The notes: generated from the letters alone by a model not told the origin. DNA of 11,478 bases from Perkinsus olseni (GCA_013115135.1 JABANP010000932.1:1-11478), one strand, 5' to 3'; counted from the stretch's first letter, positions 1 to 7,873 are shown. Translations and numbers: made by a program.

Positions 1-204
1 CATGGGCCTCGACGTTGTACGAGCGAAGGTTCGCGATGGCACGGTGAGCTCTCAGCGTTCAGTCTTTCCTATCTTGATTCCTTTCCCGTTCTTCAGCTCG
101 CCCGTCTGACTGTTTCACAACTGAAGGATATCCTCCGAGCTCAGCGTCAGAGTACCAATGGCAAGAAGCAGGAGCTAATTGATCGCATTTGCAGTATTGT
201 TTAA
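1..204 (+). CDS. KU70: Ku70-like protein, C-terminal end with SAP domain (5' part outside window)
   Basis: Two exons are visible: 1-43 (continuing upstream) and 97-204, ending in TAA at 202-204. They are separated by a 53-base intron, 44-96, that begins GTGAGC and ends in a pyrimidine tract plus CTTCAG. The join is in phase 0. The last 36 codons form a SAP domain, a helix-turn-helix DNA-binding motif, with landmarks LTVSQLKDILRA and GKKQELIDRI. Together with the preceding residues VRDGTLARLTV, this aligns well with the extreme C-terminus of eukaryotic Ku70, where the SAP domain follows the arm and helps Ku hold DNA. SAP domains also occur in other nuclear proteins, so the SAP alone would not prove Ku70; the flanking match, the terminal position and another Ku70 gene on the same strand at 4771 make it likely. 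The ATG at 2 is probably internal. Confidence 0.78.
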   Translation, partial: HGPRRCTSEGSRWHGELSAFSLSYLDSFPVLQLARLTVSQLKDILRAQRQSTNGKKQELIDRICSIV

Positions 205-328
205 CAACTGCTTAGAGTTTCTTTCCGTCCCGGCTCTCGTGTTACGTCAGTGGCGCTTCCCCTCGGTTCATCCCGCCCTGACCGTGCTGCTAGACACGGG
301 CATACTGGCCGGTGAACACTCCCGGTTC

Positions 329-689
329 ATGATTCACGAGCCAACCCGTGCTTGTTCGAGCGAAAGACTGAAGAGTTGCACTCTCACTACGCCCCTCAGA
401 AAGGTACGTCGGTGCGAGTCTAACTGAGCCGTACTGTCGGCGTTGGACTTTAAACTCACACACACGCCCATAGAAAGCCCTGATCGCTGAAGCGCCCGAC
501 GGATATATCTGCTGTGTGATGATTCAACATCTGAGTTACTTCATATGCGAGGAGGGTAGCAGCGCCGTCAGGAACGCTGCTTCCGACGTCGCCTACGTGC
601 TCGAAATTGCCTCCACTCCTTGTGAACTTGAAAACTCAAAACCCAGGGCTGAACTTGGAGCACATCAGGATTTAGGCATACATGTCTAA
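329..689 (+). CDS. Possible two-exon hypothetical protein, about 96 residues
   Basis: Weak candidate. Exon 1 could run 329-403 from an ATG to the donor GTACGT, and exon 2 could run 474-689 after the acceptor CCCATAG, ending in TAA. The 70-base intron keeps phase 0. Exon 2 is open for 71 codons with a protein-like composition, for example DGYICCVMIQHLSYFICEE. I recognise no domain, and no signal peptide is evident. An open run of that length arises by chance fairly often at this base composition, and longer overlapping open frames exist on both strands nearby. The start is uncertain. If real, the gene starts only 124 bases after the stop of the Ku70 tail. Confidence 0.25.
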
Positions 690-1408
690 CACCATACGAA
701 TACCGGTCCTCCGGTAGAAGGCATCAAGACGAAAGGTTTTTTTCACTCACGCGATTTCTACTTCTAGGTTACTGTCGATCTCTTTGTTCCATTCTCTGTT
801 GGACGCTTTGGGATACAGTACTGATTTGTTAGTAACCCAGTTGATGATGGGGAACACGCTGTCCTCAGGTGTCAGAGGGGGCCTCTCTTGGAGGAATCCT
901 GCAGCTGATTTACCGAAAGACAGAATTTGCTCCATGCAAAGATATTCCAAGCCGCTCCTGTGGGGTCTTCTGGTGGAGGTGCGAGGGAACTTCCTCGATG
1001 CGGATACCATCTTCCGGAATCTAGACATGTCGAATTGGGGCTTGAGTGATCTGACAACCATTACTCACTACATGGTCTGAATGGAACCGATAGCAACGAC
1101 GCCTGAGGCTATGAAGGTTTGCAGCAGATCTATCATCACACTCATGGGCGCTGCTACGATCCATTTCCACGCCCAGAATGCAAGCTCGGATTAATCAAAG
1201 AAGCAAAATCGGCCTACTGAACACATGGCAGTCCTCCCTATCCACCGGTGAGCTACAGTCAGGCAAAATGAGGCATCGTGATCGCGGTAGGAAGATCACC
1301 TGTAACGGACCTCCGCAGTGAGCATGCTCACTTCAAATCCAACGGCCGGATCCGCTATTTTTAGATTGATCGTGAAAGTCGCCACTGGCACCTGATGTTG
1401 TGGTTGTA
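690..1408. other. Region without a convincing gene
   Basis: Open frames occur on both strands over the same bases: 784-1080 on plus (no in-frame ATG at the start) and 747-1061 on minus. The minus frame is slightly more gene-like because it runs directly into a good donor (GTGAGTG, just below 747 on the minus strand) and has a plausible residue mix. It could be an exon of a minus-strand gene, or even a downstream exon of the secreted-protein gene whose stop I place at 1409-1411. I found no matching start, acceptor or homology. The stretch 1080-1408 shows nothing I can interpret. Confidence 0.3.
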
Positions 1409-2300
1409 TCATACAACTTGTATAAGAATCGTCAGCAGAGTTAGCGCGCGAAACCATTGTGCGATGGGACTTTTCCGAGGTCGTACCACTTCCCAGACAT
1501 CTTCCTTGTTTCTAGCAGCTACTTCCGTCTTCCATTCACATAAATGCCACTTATTTCTGGGGATGGTCTTCTTGCCGACGTCCAATTTACTGCAGACCCG
1601 AAATTTGCGCCCCTCGAGCATACAGGCACCTTGTGTGCCTTCCCCCTTACTTCTTTTCCAGGTCTCTCTCCGTGTTTGCCAACACCTCCCTATCAACAAT
1701 AATAGTTAAGGTGCTGTAAGGCGAGAATCTGGAATCCAAATGATGATCAGTGTTCCTGCAAATGCCGTTCTTGACGCGCACTCACTTTGGACGTATCAGA
1801 GTCGTCATGTCGGTCAACTTCTTCCGCCCCTTGTCTGTGTCCAGGATATCGAATCCCAACCAACTCTAAAATTGGATCTTGGTTTGCACGATGATTCCGT
1901 AGCTACTCACTTTGATGTCGTCACCATTTTTTAGTTTCCCAAAAACATCTTTCGTGCAACGCCGAAACACCTGAGAGGGCGTGCATGAACGGACGTGCAA
2001 TTCAGCTACACGAGCGGAAGCTCCGCTGAGTTTGTGTACTGACCATCAGTTCCGTTTCCTCTGGTTTCAATCGTGACCGCTCCTGAGGGCAGCCGAGGCC
2101 AACATGATATGGCATCACTGATACCGCATCAACGTGGCACTCACCTCCTTCTCCGAGCACTCCCTGAATTCACTGAAAGTCATGAATTCTCGGTCTACGC
2201 TCGGTGCCTCGAGGCCATCTGGACTGGCTTGGGTTAGGCAAAGGCAACAGCAGAGGAGAATGGCCACAGCGTTCAAGGTGCGGCTGGGGATGCTTCTCAT
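1409..2300 (-). CDS. Predicted small secreted protein, copy B, six exons, 197 residues
   Basis: Function unknown. Read on the minus strand, the exons are 2300-2145, 2082-2044, 1970-1911, 1865-1786, 1728-1651 and 1589-1409 (TGA at 1411-1409). All five introns (62, 73, 45, 57 and 61 bases) are GT-AG and the frame is kept throughout (594 bases). The protein begins with a classical signal peptide: a short basic start, a hydrophobic run LNAVAILLCCCLCL, then small residues TQAS as a likely cleavage site near residue 26. The next part carries REFMTFSEFRE. Exon 2 encodes ERSRLKPEETELM, exon 3 the FRRC..VFGKLKNG stretch, and exon 4 WLGFDI followed by RKKLTD. The same exon series, in the same order and phases, is found in the divergent gene at 2904-3793, which is the main evidence that both are real. 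The last exon is basic and rich in tryptophan; its end is less certain. No known domain, catalytic motif or membrane segment after the signal peptide is apparent. Confidence 0.75.
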
Positions 2301-2903
2301 TATACTCTATGGTTTGGTAAAGTGAAGTAACTTCGGCGTTTGGGGACTCAGGATTCAAACAAGGGCACTCCTGAGGCACCCGCTCGAGATGAAAGGATTT
2401 GCTCGGAGCCTAACTGAACGTGGACACTCTGTCGGCTGGCGTCAAATAGACTTCCGTCTCCTCGAATACGGGTGGAATCATGTTCGGTTGTGCGAAGGCG
2501 AGCGAGAGGCCTCAGCTCGAGTCAGGAAGAGACCCTCCTTTGGAAACCACCAGAAGGTGCAGCACGTGATCACGAGCTGTGATCTACTTCTATTAAAAGT
2601 GATAATTGCTCACCCTCCATCACTCGTTGCAAATGAATATCCAAGCGCCATCCAAATGAGCCAACAGGCTGCTGGCAGCAGCACTTGCTGGCGGCCAGCC
2701 GCCCTGGCCGCCCTGGCAGAATGCTAGCCCAAGATTTCGCCTCTCGCTGTGATGTTTTCTGAGGAGTGTTGAAATCGCACACAGCGCTTCGCTCAACTAG
2801 CGGAGCCTTAGCCAAGTTGCTCGGGCGCAGGGCTCTAAGGTGTCCTCGCGGGTGGGAGAATCCGGATTTCGTCTCCGTTATCACGTTGGAGGGATGCAGC
2901 ACT
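2301..2903. promoter_or_regulatory. Shared 603-base gap between divergent paralogous genes
   Basis: The two secreted-protein genes start at 2300 (-) and 2904 (+), so both promoters must lie in this gap unless untranslated exons extend further. I see no TATA box or other standard core element that I can call with confidence. The gap includes a GC-rich hairpin at 2690-2712 and a smaller dyad (GCTGCT, three-base loop, AGCAGC) just before it. Open frames at 2389-2727 (+) and 2570-2902 (-) overlap each other and resemble no protein I know; I regard them as chance. The promoter role is inferred from gene orientation only. Confidence 0.4.
2690..2712. repeat. Perfect 9-base GC-rich inverted repeat with 5-base loop
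   Basis: The arms are GGCGGCCAG at 2690-2698 and CTGGCCGCC at 2704-2712, with the loop CCGCC. As RNA or extruded DNA this would form a very stable hairpin. It lies 192 bases upstream of the start codon of the plus-strand secreted-protein gene. Whether it regulates either gene cannot be seen from sequence. Confidence 0.7.
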
Positions 2904-3793
2904 ATGACGCCCTCCCCCCGTCGCCCTCTTAATGTTGTGCTCCTCGTCTGGTGCTACCTCTATTCGATCCGAGCCGCATCGAGGGACCGAGAGGTCTTGA
3001 CGGAGAACAGGGAGTTCATGAGATACAGCGAACCAAGGGAATCCCAAAAAGGGAAGGTGAGTTCAATGCTCAAAGCATACATGGTTGGCATTGATCGCTT
3101 TCAGAAGCGGTCACGACTGACGCCAGAGGGGAGAGAGCTCACGGTCAGTAGAAATTTCGGCTGAAGGATGGTTTTGCTCGGGTCCAAACTCTCGGATGCG
3201 CGGCCGGCTCATGGGTGAGCTGCTTATAACTCTCAGGCTTTGCGGCGTGACACCGTGGTCGGCTTCGGGAGAGCAAATGGTGGCAGGAATCTGCAAGTGG
3301 GCAATCGCCTTGGACTAACAAGGCTTCGGGCTGAACATTCAGCGCTGAGCTTACGCGGTGCACTGATGGTGCACTTTATGCAACCTTAGGTGTGGCTCGG
3401 ATTCGACGTAACGGGGATAGACGGAAGGCAGAGGAAGTTGACTGATTATGCAGAATTAGACTATCTCGAGTGGGTGTCTGTAGCACAAGAGCATCCGGTT
3501 GACTATGTGCCAGGAACTCGTCCAATAGTACATTTCGCATGTACGTTGACGCGGAGGTTATGGAAAGGGCGAAGTGGAGCCCGGATATGATACAGAAAAG
3601 TTCGTCTCGGAGACGGGGTGTACCCTCGCTCGGGGAGCGCTCCTTTTGGCCGCTGAGGGACTCCGTTGTCGAACCATTTACCGCTCGGATGATACAGAGA
3701 CACGTGTGTACATGTGAGGCTGGAACTCTTGTGGTGGGTACGTACATAGGTTGGCAGGTTGATGGGCCCGTTGCCCTCGAGAATGGCGGCTAA
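2904..3793 (+). CDS. Predicted small secreted protein, copy A, five exons, 198 residues
   Basis: Function unknown. The exons are 2904-3056, 3105-3143, 3237-3296, 3390-3469 and 3529-3793 (TAA at 3791-3793); the introns are 48, 93, 93 and 59 bases, all GT-AG, and 597 coding bases stay in frame. The start at 2904 is chosen because it places a signal peptide at the N-terminus: basic start, hydrophobic LNVVLLVWCYLYSI, then RAAS as a likely cleavage site. Exon lengths 2, 3 and 4 (39, 60 and 80 bases) are identical to those of copy B at 1409-2300, and the residues correspond: ENREFMRYSEPRE, KRSRLTPEGRELT, LRR..VVGFGRANGG, VWLGFDV with RKLTD, and MYVDAEVMERA. The final exon is uninterrupted, whereas copy B has an intron there; similarity is weaker after that point, so the last 60 or so residues are the least certain. 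The gene is followed directly by a cluster of inverted repeats. Confidence 0.73.
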
Positions 3794-3821
3794 ATTGTCT
3801 AAAAGTACCCCCGTAGAAGCT

Positions 3822-3844
3822 ACTCAAGAGTCTTGAGTCAAGAC
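3822..3844. repeat. Overlapping palindromes that can form two alternative hairpins
   Basis: ACTCAAGA (3822-3829) and TCTTGAGT (3831-3838) are exact complements around one base. GTCTTG (3830-3835) and CAAGAC (3839-3844) are exact complements around three bases. The two hairpins share the middle segment and so exclude each other. They start 29 bases after the stop codon of the plus-strand secreted-protein gene and may lie in its 3' untranslated region. Confidence 0.6.
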
Positions 3845-3860
3845 TGATGAGCGAGGCCGA

Positions 3861-3900
3861 ATACCGGCATTAGAGAGCTCATACCGGCATTAGAGAGCTC
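3861..3900. repeat. Exact 20-base tandem duplication
   Basis: The 20-base unit ATACCGGCATTAGAGAGCTC at 3861-3880 is repeated without change at 3881-3900. Two units only. The identity implies a recent event, or an assembly duplication. Confidence 0.95.
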
Positions 3901-3915
3901 TTCCTCTGTCCTAAA

Positions 3916-3960
3916 ATTTAGGGCCTAAATAGCCTTGGGTTCGGTCGTAAAAACCGAACC
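3916..3960. repeat. Two further inverted repeats
   Basis: ATTTAGG (3916-3922) and CCTAAAT (3924-3930) flank a single G. GGTTCGGT (3938-3945) and ACCGAACC (3953-3960) form an 8-base stem with a 7-base loop. With the palindromes at 3822-3844 they make a dense cluster of dyads downstream of the plus-strand secreted-protein gene, as might be seen in a structured 3' end or the remnant of a small foldback element. Confidence 0.65.
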
Positions 3961-4770
3961 ATCATTGCTGCCATAAGGTCATTTCGAGCCGTCTGCCCCG
4001 TGTAAACCCCACTGAAGTGCCACTAGTATCCACAATCGATGTTTTTCTTGGGGCATTTTTAATCTTGGCGGCGACGTGCGGTGCCATCACGCTAGATTTT
4101 CTGTGCATTTTCTGATGACGGATCATCGACAAGGTAACCGTTGCTCCCTTCTACGCTGGCCCGATGGAACGCGGAGCGGAGTTCGTGGGGCCCTGTCCAC
4201 TGTTCAAGCGATGGCAGTTCGCCATACAGTGTTGCGTTATGAGTGTCAAATTGTAGGAGGGGAGTGGCTAGGAGCTCTGGGGGCTCGGTATCCCTTCCCG
4301 TACCACTTGGTTGTCGAATACAAATCGGTGTCAGCGTGCGGGAGCTCGATAGCTTTTTTCCATGACGCCTCGCGTTGGTGTGTCCACGTGGTGTGGGTCG
4401 CTTACTGTCGCAGAGCCGTGGTTTCGTTCGCAGCAGAAGGTCTCCTCCTGCCTCCCGTTCAACGAAGTAATTCTGAGGCTGAGAATCGATTCTGGATCTG
4501 ATTATTACCCGTTGGTTTCGGGTTCACCATCGACTGAGCTTCAGAATTGATTTATTGAACATCTCTCAAAAGCAGAGAAATAAAATTCGGTTAGTTATTG
4601 ACTACGCTCGCCCTTCGGTAGCAATGGACGTGAGTACTGCTGCCGATACTGCTGACTTAGCCTTCAATGCCGAGACAGCGCTCAAGGGGGACACTTTCGG
4701 TAAGGAGGGAGGAAGAGATGCCAACGACAGCGCAGTGATGACGCTTGAGTGTTGAATATTCCCACGGAGT

Positions 4771-7699
4771 ATGCTGGGATGGGGTTATGGCCTTTGGCGC
4801 TTCTCAGACCACTTCGACGAGGCGAAAGATGAAGTTGAGAAGAAGTCCCGGGACGCGGTAATGCTCGATCGCACAAGGCGAATCTTCATGCGCCGCACAC
4901 TTCCTCGTGAAAGAACGAGGGGAGTCGCTAGAGGCCATGTATCTGCTGTTTCTGGACTAGAGCCCCACTGGAACCACGCCCGTCCCTTTTGCTCATCTTC
5001 CCTCTGTCGCTGTAGGTCATCTTCCTCCTGGACGTTTCCAACGCGGAGGCGCTGTTCACTCCTGAGACGCCCCCGGCAGGGACGGACGGACACCAGGGCC
5101 TGGATGGTGGGGGAGGAGAGGGCAGCGGCAGGGCGACGAGACGGCCGTGCATTAACAACATTCTGAACACGGTGGCGAACCTCATGAGGTCCAAGATCAT
5201 TGGCAGGCCCGAGGATATGACCGGTCTGGTGAGGCTTTCAGTCTCCTCTCCAGTGGTAGCGGCGCTCGTGCAGATACTCTACAACACCACAGGCGCCGGA
5301 CTCCAACCCGATGGAGCTCGCAGGGGTCACTGTAGGCCGGAGTCTCACCCCCTTCCCTCTAGAGTTTGCTGTGCTAGGTCGTCCAAGATCTGCAACAGCC
5401 GACCGCTTCGAGGATCCGAGACATCCTGGATATGTCCTCGACTCTGGACAGAGCAGTAAGGTCTCAGTGCCTCATCGTTCTTGGGATGCCATCCCCTAGG
5501 AGTTCGACCGGAGGTGGAGGAAGGGCCCTCCGACTATATCATGCGCGTTCGCCCTCCACAACGCTTTATGGGTGGCCAGTAAGCTCGTGGGGTCTGCAAT
5601 CTTTCGGGAAGGGAGGCTCTTGTAGGTAATATTTTTCAAAGCAACGCAGCTAAGAAAAACATAGGCCGCCGAGTATACATCATCACCAATGATGACAATC
5701 CCACCGGCAGTCCGCAGGAGAGGAAAGCTGCGGAAATGAAGGCCCTTGACGTTGGGGAGAACGGTAGTCGGAGGAGCGGAGCTGGAGAGAGGCTGCTCCT
5801 CGGCCACGATGGTAGCAGATACCGATATTGACCTCGCAGTGCTCGGCATCAACTGCTCTGAGGAGGCCCAGGAGTTCGATGTCATGAAGGTAGTGCTTTC
5901 CTGTGGATAATGCGAGTAGGGGGAGGAGCGGTAGGCGGCGTTAAATACTAGAAGCAAGATGGTTCTCAAATGGCTACTCATGCTAGCGTATATTCTTACC
6001 ATCAGCACCCTTCAGCGCGCAACTAATTCTTCGAGAACCGGTTTCTCTGAGAGTTTCTTGCACGATAGTTGTGGACTAAAATTTTGCTCAGTTCTGGGCC
6101 AACGTTATACCCCTAGCCGAGGAGATCGAGGAGTCTCATGATCCGAAGAAGTGAGTCCCTGATGGCGATGGTGGTGGTGATTTCTGACCGGCTATTGCCG
6201 GCTGCTCAGGTTCCTGGAGAACACTCGAGGCATCATGGAGGACTTGGCTACTGTGATACGACGGAAGGAGTAAGATCCCAGGGAGTGGGGCGAAGTCACT
6301 GAACTGCTGTCAGGTATAAGGTGAGGTCCCTTAATCGATGCAATCTCACCTTCGCCGGTGCCCCCGACTATGTCGCTGCGGTACAAGTGTATTGCCACGT
6401 CAAGGAGGCTATCAAACCACATCCGGTGAGTGCATCGCTCCGCCTGTTGCTGCTTCAGCGGTGGCGGCGGTTGTCCTGGATTACATTCAGGATGGGCTAC
6501 TGCTGCTGTCTTGGAGGCGGAAAGTTGGTGAAAATACGGTAGAGTAGAGTTTCTCAGGTGTATCTTCACCCGGACAACCAGAAGCTTCTGAGGAGTGAGA
6601 CTCGATACATCAACATGGACACTGGGGCGATACTGGACAGGGACACAGAGGTGACTCCCGACAGCCACACGCCGACTGCGACTACCTGAGCGAAGGCTGC
6701 TGCTGCTGCTTGGCTAGGTTCGTTCGTATGTGGATTTTGGTGGAGAGCACGTACCCATCACTTACGGAGACATCGCCAAAATGAAGACGTGAGCTCCCCG
6801 ATGCTGGCGGCTCCGCGACTATCCTCCTTCAGGTTCGACGCCGACGAGAACGACCGGGGCAGAGAGAATACTCGAGTACCCGCAGCTGGCAACGGGGAGG
6901 CCGGTGGCGAGGGTGAGGAAGGAGAAGTCGAGGAGACCATCAGCGGGTCTCTGGAGATAATAGGCTTCAAGAATCGGAGGAAGGTGCCTCACCTGCCTGC
7001 GTTCCGATCGTCACCGATGCATTGGATTTTCAGTTGAAGTTCCAGCACCGTATCGGGCATGGGTACTTCATATACCCTCATGAAGGGAGGATTACGGGTT
7101 CCAAAAGATTGGTAAGTGCCTCAGCGTTGCTGATGCAGTGACCCCGTCTCAGGTGGAGGCGCTCTGTTGCCGCATGGCCAAGCTTGGTAAGATCGCTCTA
7201 GTGAGGTAAGGCTGAGCGGCCTTCAGTCTGTTGAGCCTTCTCCCGTGTAAGGTTCGTCGCACGGGCCAACGCTCAACCGATCTTCGCCGCTCTTTCTCCG
7301 CAAATGCCCGATGAAGCGTCTCAAACGTCCGGGGGCTGGTGAGTCGCCCATTCGCAGCAGACAGGCGGCCGACGATCCTCTTCTACTCCTGCAGGTGCTC
7401 ATCCCTCTACCCTTCGCGGATGATATCAGGTCTCTTGATTTACCGGGTGAGGTGACCATCGGTACTGATTCCGAAACATCGCTGTCATCCCTCAGGAACG
7501 GGCGTGGACGAAGTGATATCGCAAGAGGAACAGAGACCGCAGGTAGGCTGCTGCCTCGCTCATGGTTGTCCGAGTTGTTGCTCTCAAGGTCGAAGCAGCA
7601 AAGTCGATAATCAGAGGCTTTAGAATCAGCCATTGGTCGCCCTACTCAATCGACAACCCCACCCTCAAGCTGTTCTATGCCGGGGTAGGCCGCAAGTAG
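4771..7699 (+). CDS. KU70: Ku70 homologue, about 19 exons, C-terminal part missing, possibly disrupted
   Basis: Ku70 pairs with Ku80 to encircle broken DNA ends in the nucleus and start non-homologous end joining. By protein alignment the exons are 4771-4857, 5016-5228, 5274-5331, 5378-5455, 5500-5578, 5626-5763, 5819-5889, 6092-6150, 6210-6269, 6314-6425, 6558-6650, 6718-6788, 6833-6983, 7034-7111, 7153-7205, 7252-7338, 7395-7429, 7496-7542 and 7596-7684/7699, about 553 codons against about 609 in human Ku70. The start MLGW lies before a short acidic leader. The von Willebrand A-like domain (residues 30-240) shows VIFLLDVSNAEALF, VVQDLQQPTASRI and RRVYIITNDDNP; then FWANVIPLAEE, the core barrel with VQVYCHVKEAIKP, FDADEND, LEIIGFKNRRK, GYFIYPHEG, PIFAALSPQ and LPFADDIR, and the arm start SIDNPTLKLFYAG. 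Odd points: a glycine-rich loop in exon 2, an acidic glycine-rich insert in exon 13, frame breaks in exons 3 and 16, and loss of the rest of the arm and SAP at a retrotransposon. The 7430-7495 intron is in frame and could be coding. Confidence 0.92.
6696..6710. repeat. Short GCT microsatellite in a Ku70 intron
   Basis: Five GCT units lie inside the 67-base intron 6651-6717, just before its TAG acceptor. Short and probably neutral. Confidence 0.8.
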
Positions 7700-7703
7700 G
7701 AGA

Positions 7704-7870
7704 TGTGCACTATTCTACTCAACAACTAGAGTAGAGTGGGTTGGATAGGAGATATATGATAAGCAGGAAGAGCGTAGGGAATACAATAGCTAAGGGACAG
7801 CAGCTTTATAGCTACTCTTAGGAATTGTGTGATGGGACAGTGCAGTCCTCTACCACGAATACGGCATACA
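7704..7870 (-). repeat. Candidate 3' LTR
   Basis: The 167 bases between the last Ku70 codon and the integrase stop begin TGTGCAC and end ATACA, matching the TG...CA ends of LTRs. A small dyad, CTACTC (7715-7720) and GAGTAG (7729-7734), lies inside. Against the call: no purine-rich primer tract is evident on the minus strand next to the right edge, and the other LTR is outside the window. The true LTR could be longer and overlap the integrase end. Confidence 0.3.
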
Positions 7871-7873
7871 ATG

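Larger units (their letters stand above)
3794..4770. other. Intergenic region with repeats and no convincing gene
   Basis: The first 170 bases hold several short inverted repeats and a 20-base tandem duplication (listed separately). After that, a 141-codon open frame at 4076-4501 (+) starts with ATG but has no recognisable domain and a composition rich in Arg, Cys, His and Trp, which is typical of chance frames here. A short ATG frame, 4624-4755 (+), ends 15 bases before the Ku70 start codon. An AATAAA occurs near 4578 without an upstream gene to go with it. Confidence 0.5.

Noticed and set aside
1395..1709. 104-codon plus-strand frame
   Set aside because: It lies opposite the last exons of the minus-strand secreted-protein gene, whose exon pattern is supported by a paralogue.
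2389..2902. Open frames of 110-112 codons on both strands in the divergent gap
   Set aside because: They overlap each other, have no recognisable motif, and lie where promoters are expected.
3809..3828. CCGTAG...CTCAAG, loosely like the spliced leader of dinoflagellates and Perkinsus
   Set aside because: The middle does not match and no GT donor follows CTCAAG, so it is not a spliced-leader gene.
3830..3862. CTGATGAG followed by CGAA, resembling a hammerhead ribozyme core next to a hairpin
   Set aside because: No usable second stem between the two core parts, the base after GAA is not the expected A, no matching third stem, and no valid cleavage triplet at the end of the hairpin.
4134..4256. 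Open stretch with FYAGPMERG, similar to a short motif of some FAD-linked oxidases
   Set aside because: Only a few residues match, the frame closes at 4254-4256, and no other part of such an enzyme is nearby.
4076..4501. 141-codon ATG open frame
   Set aside because: No domain, unusual residue composition and no support from splice sites; similar long chance frames are common in this window.
5496..6008. 170-codon minus-strand frame
   Set aside because: It lies opposite Ku70 exons 5 to 7, which have clear homology on the plus strand.
6192..6668. 158-codon minus-strand frame
   Set aside because: Antisense shadow of Ku70 exons 9 to 11.
7223..7633. 136-codon minus-strand frame
   Set aside because: Antisense shadow of the Ku70 exons around PIFAALSPQ and LPFADDIR.
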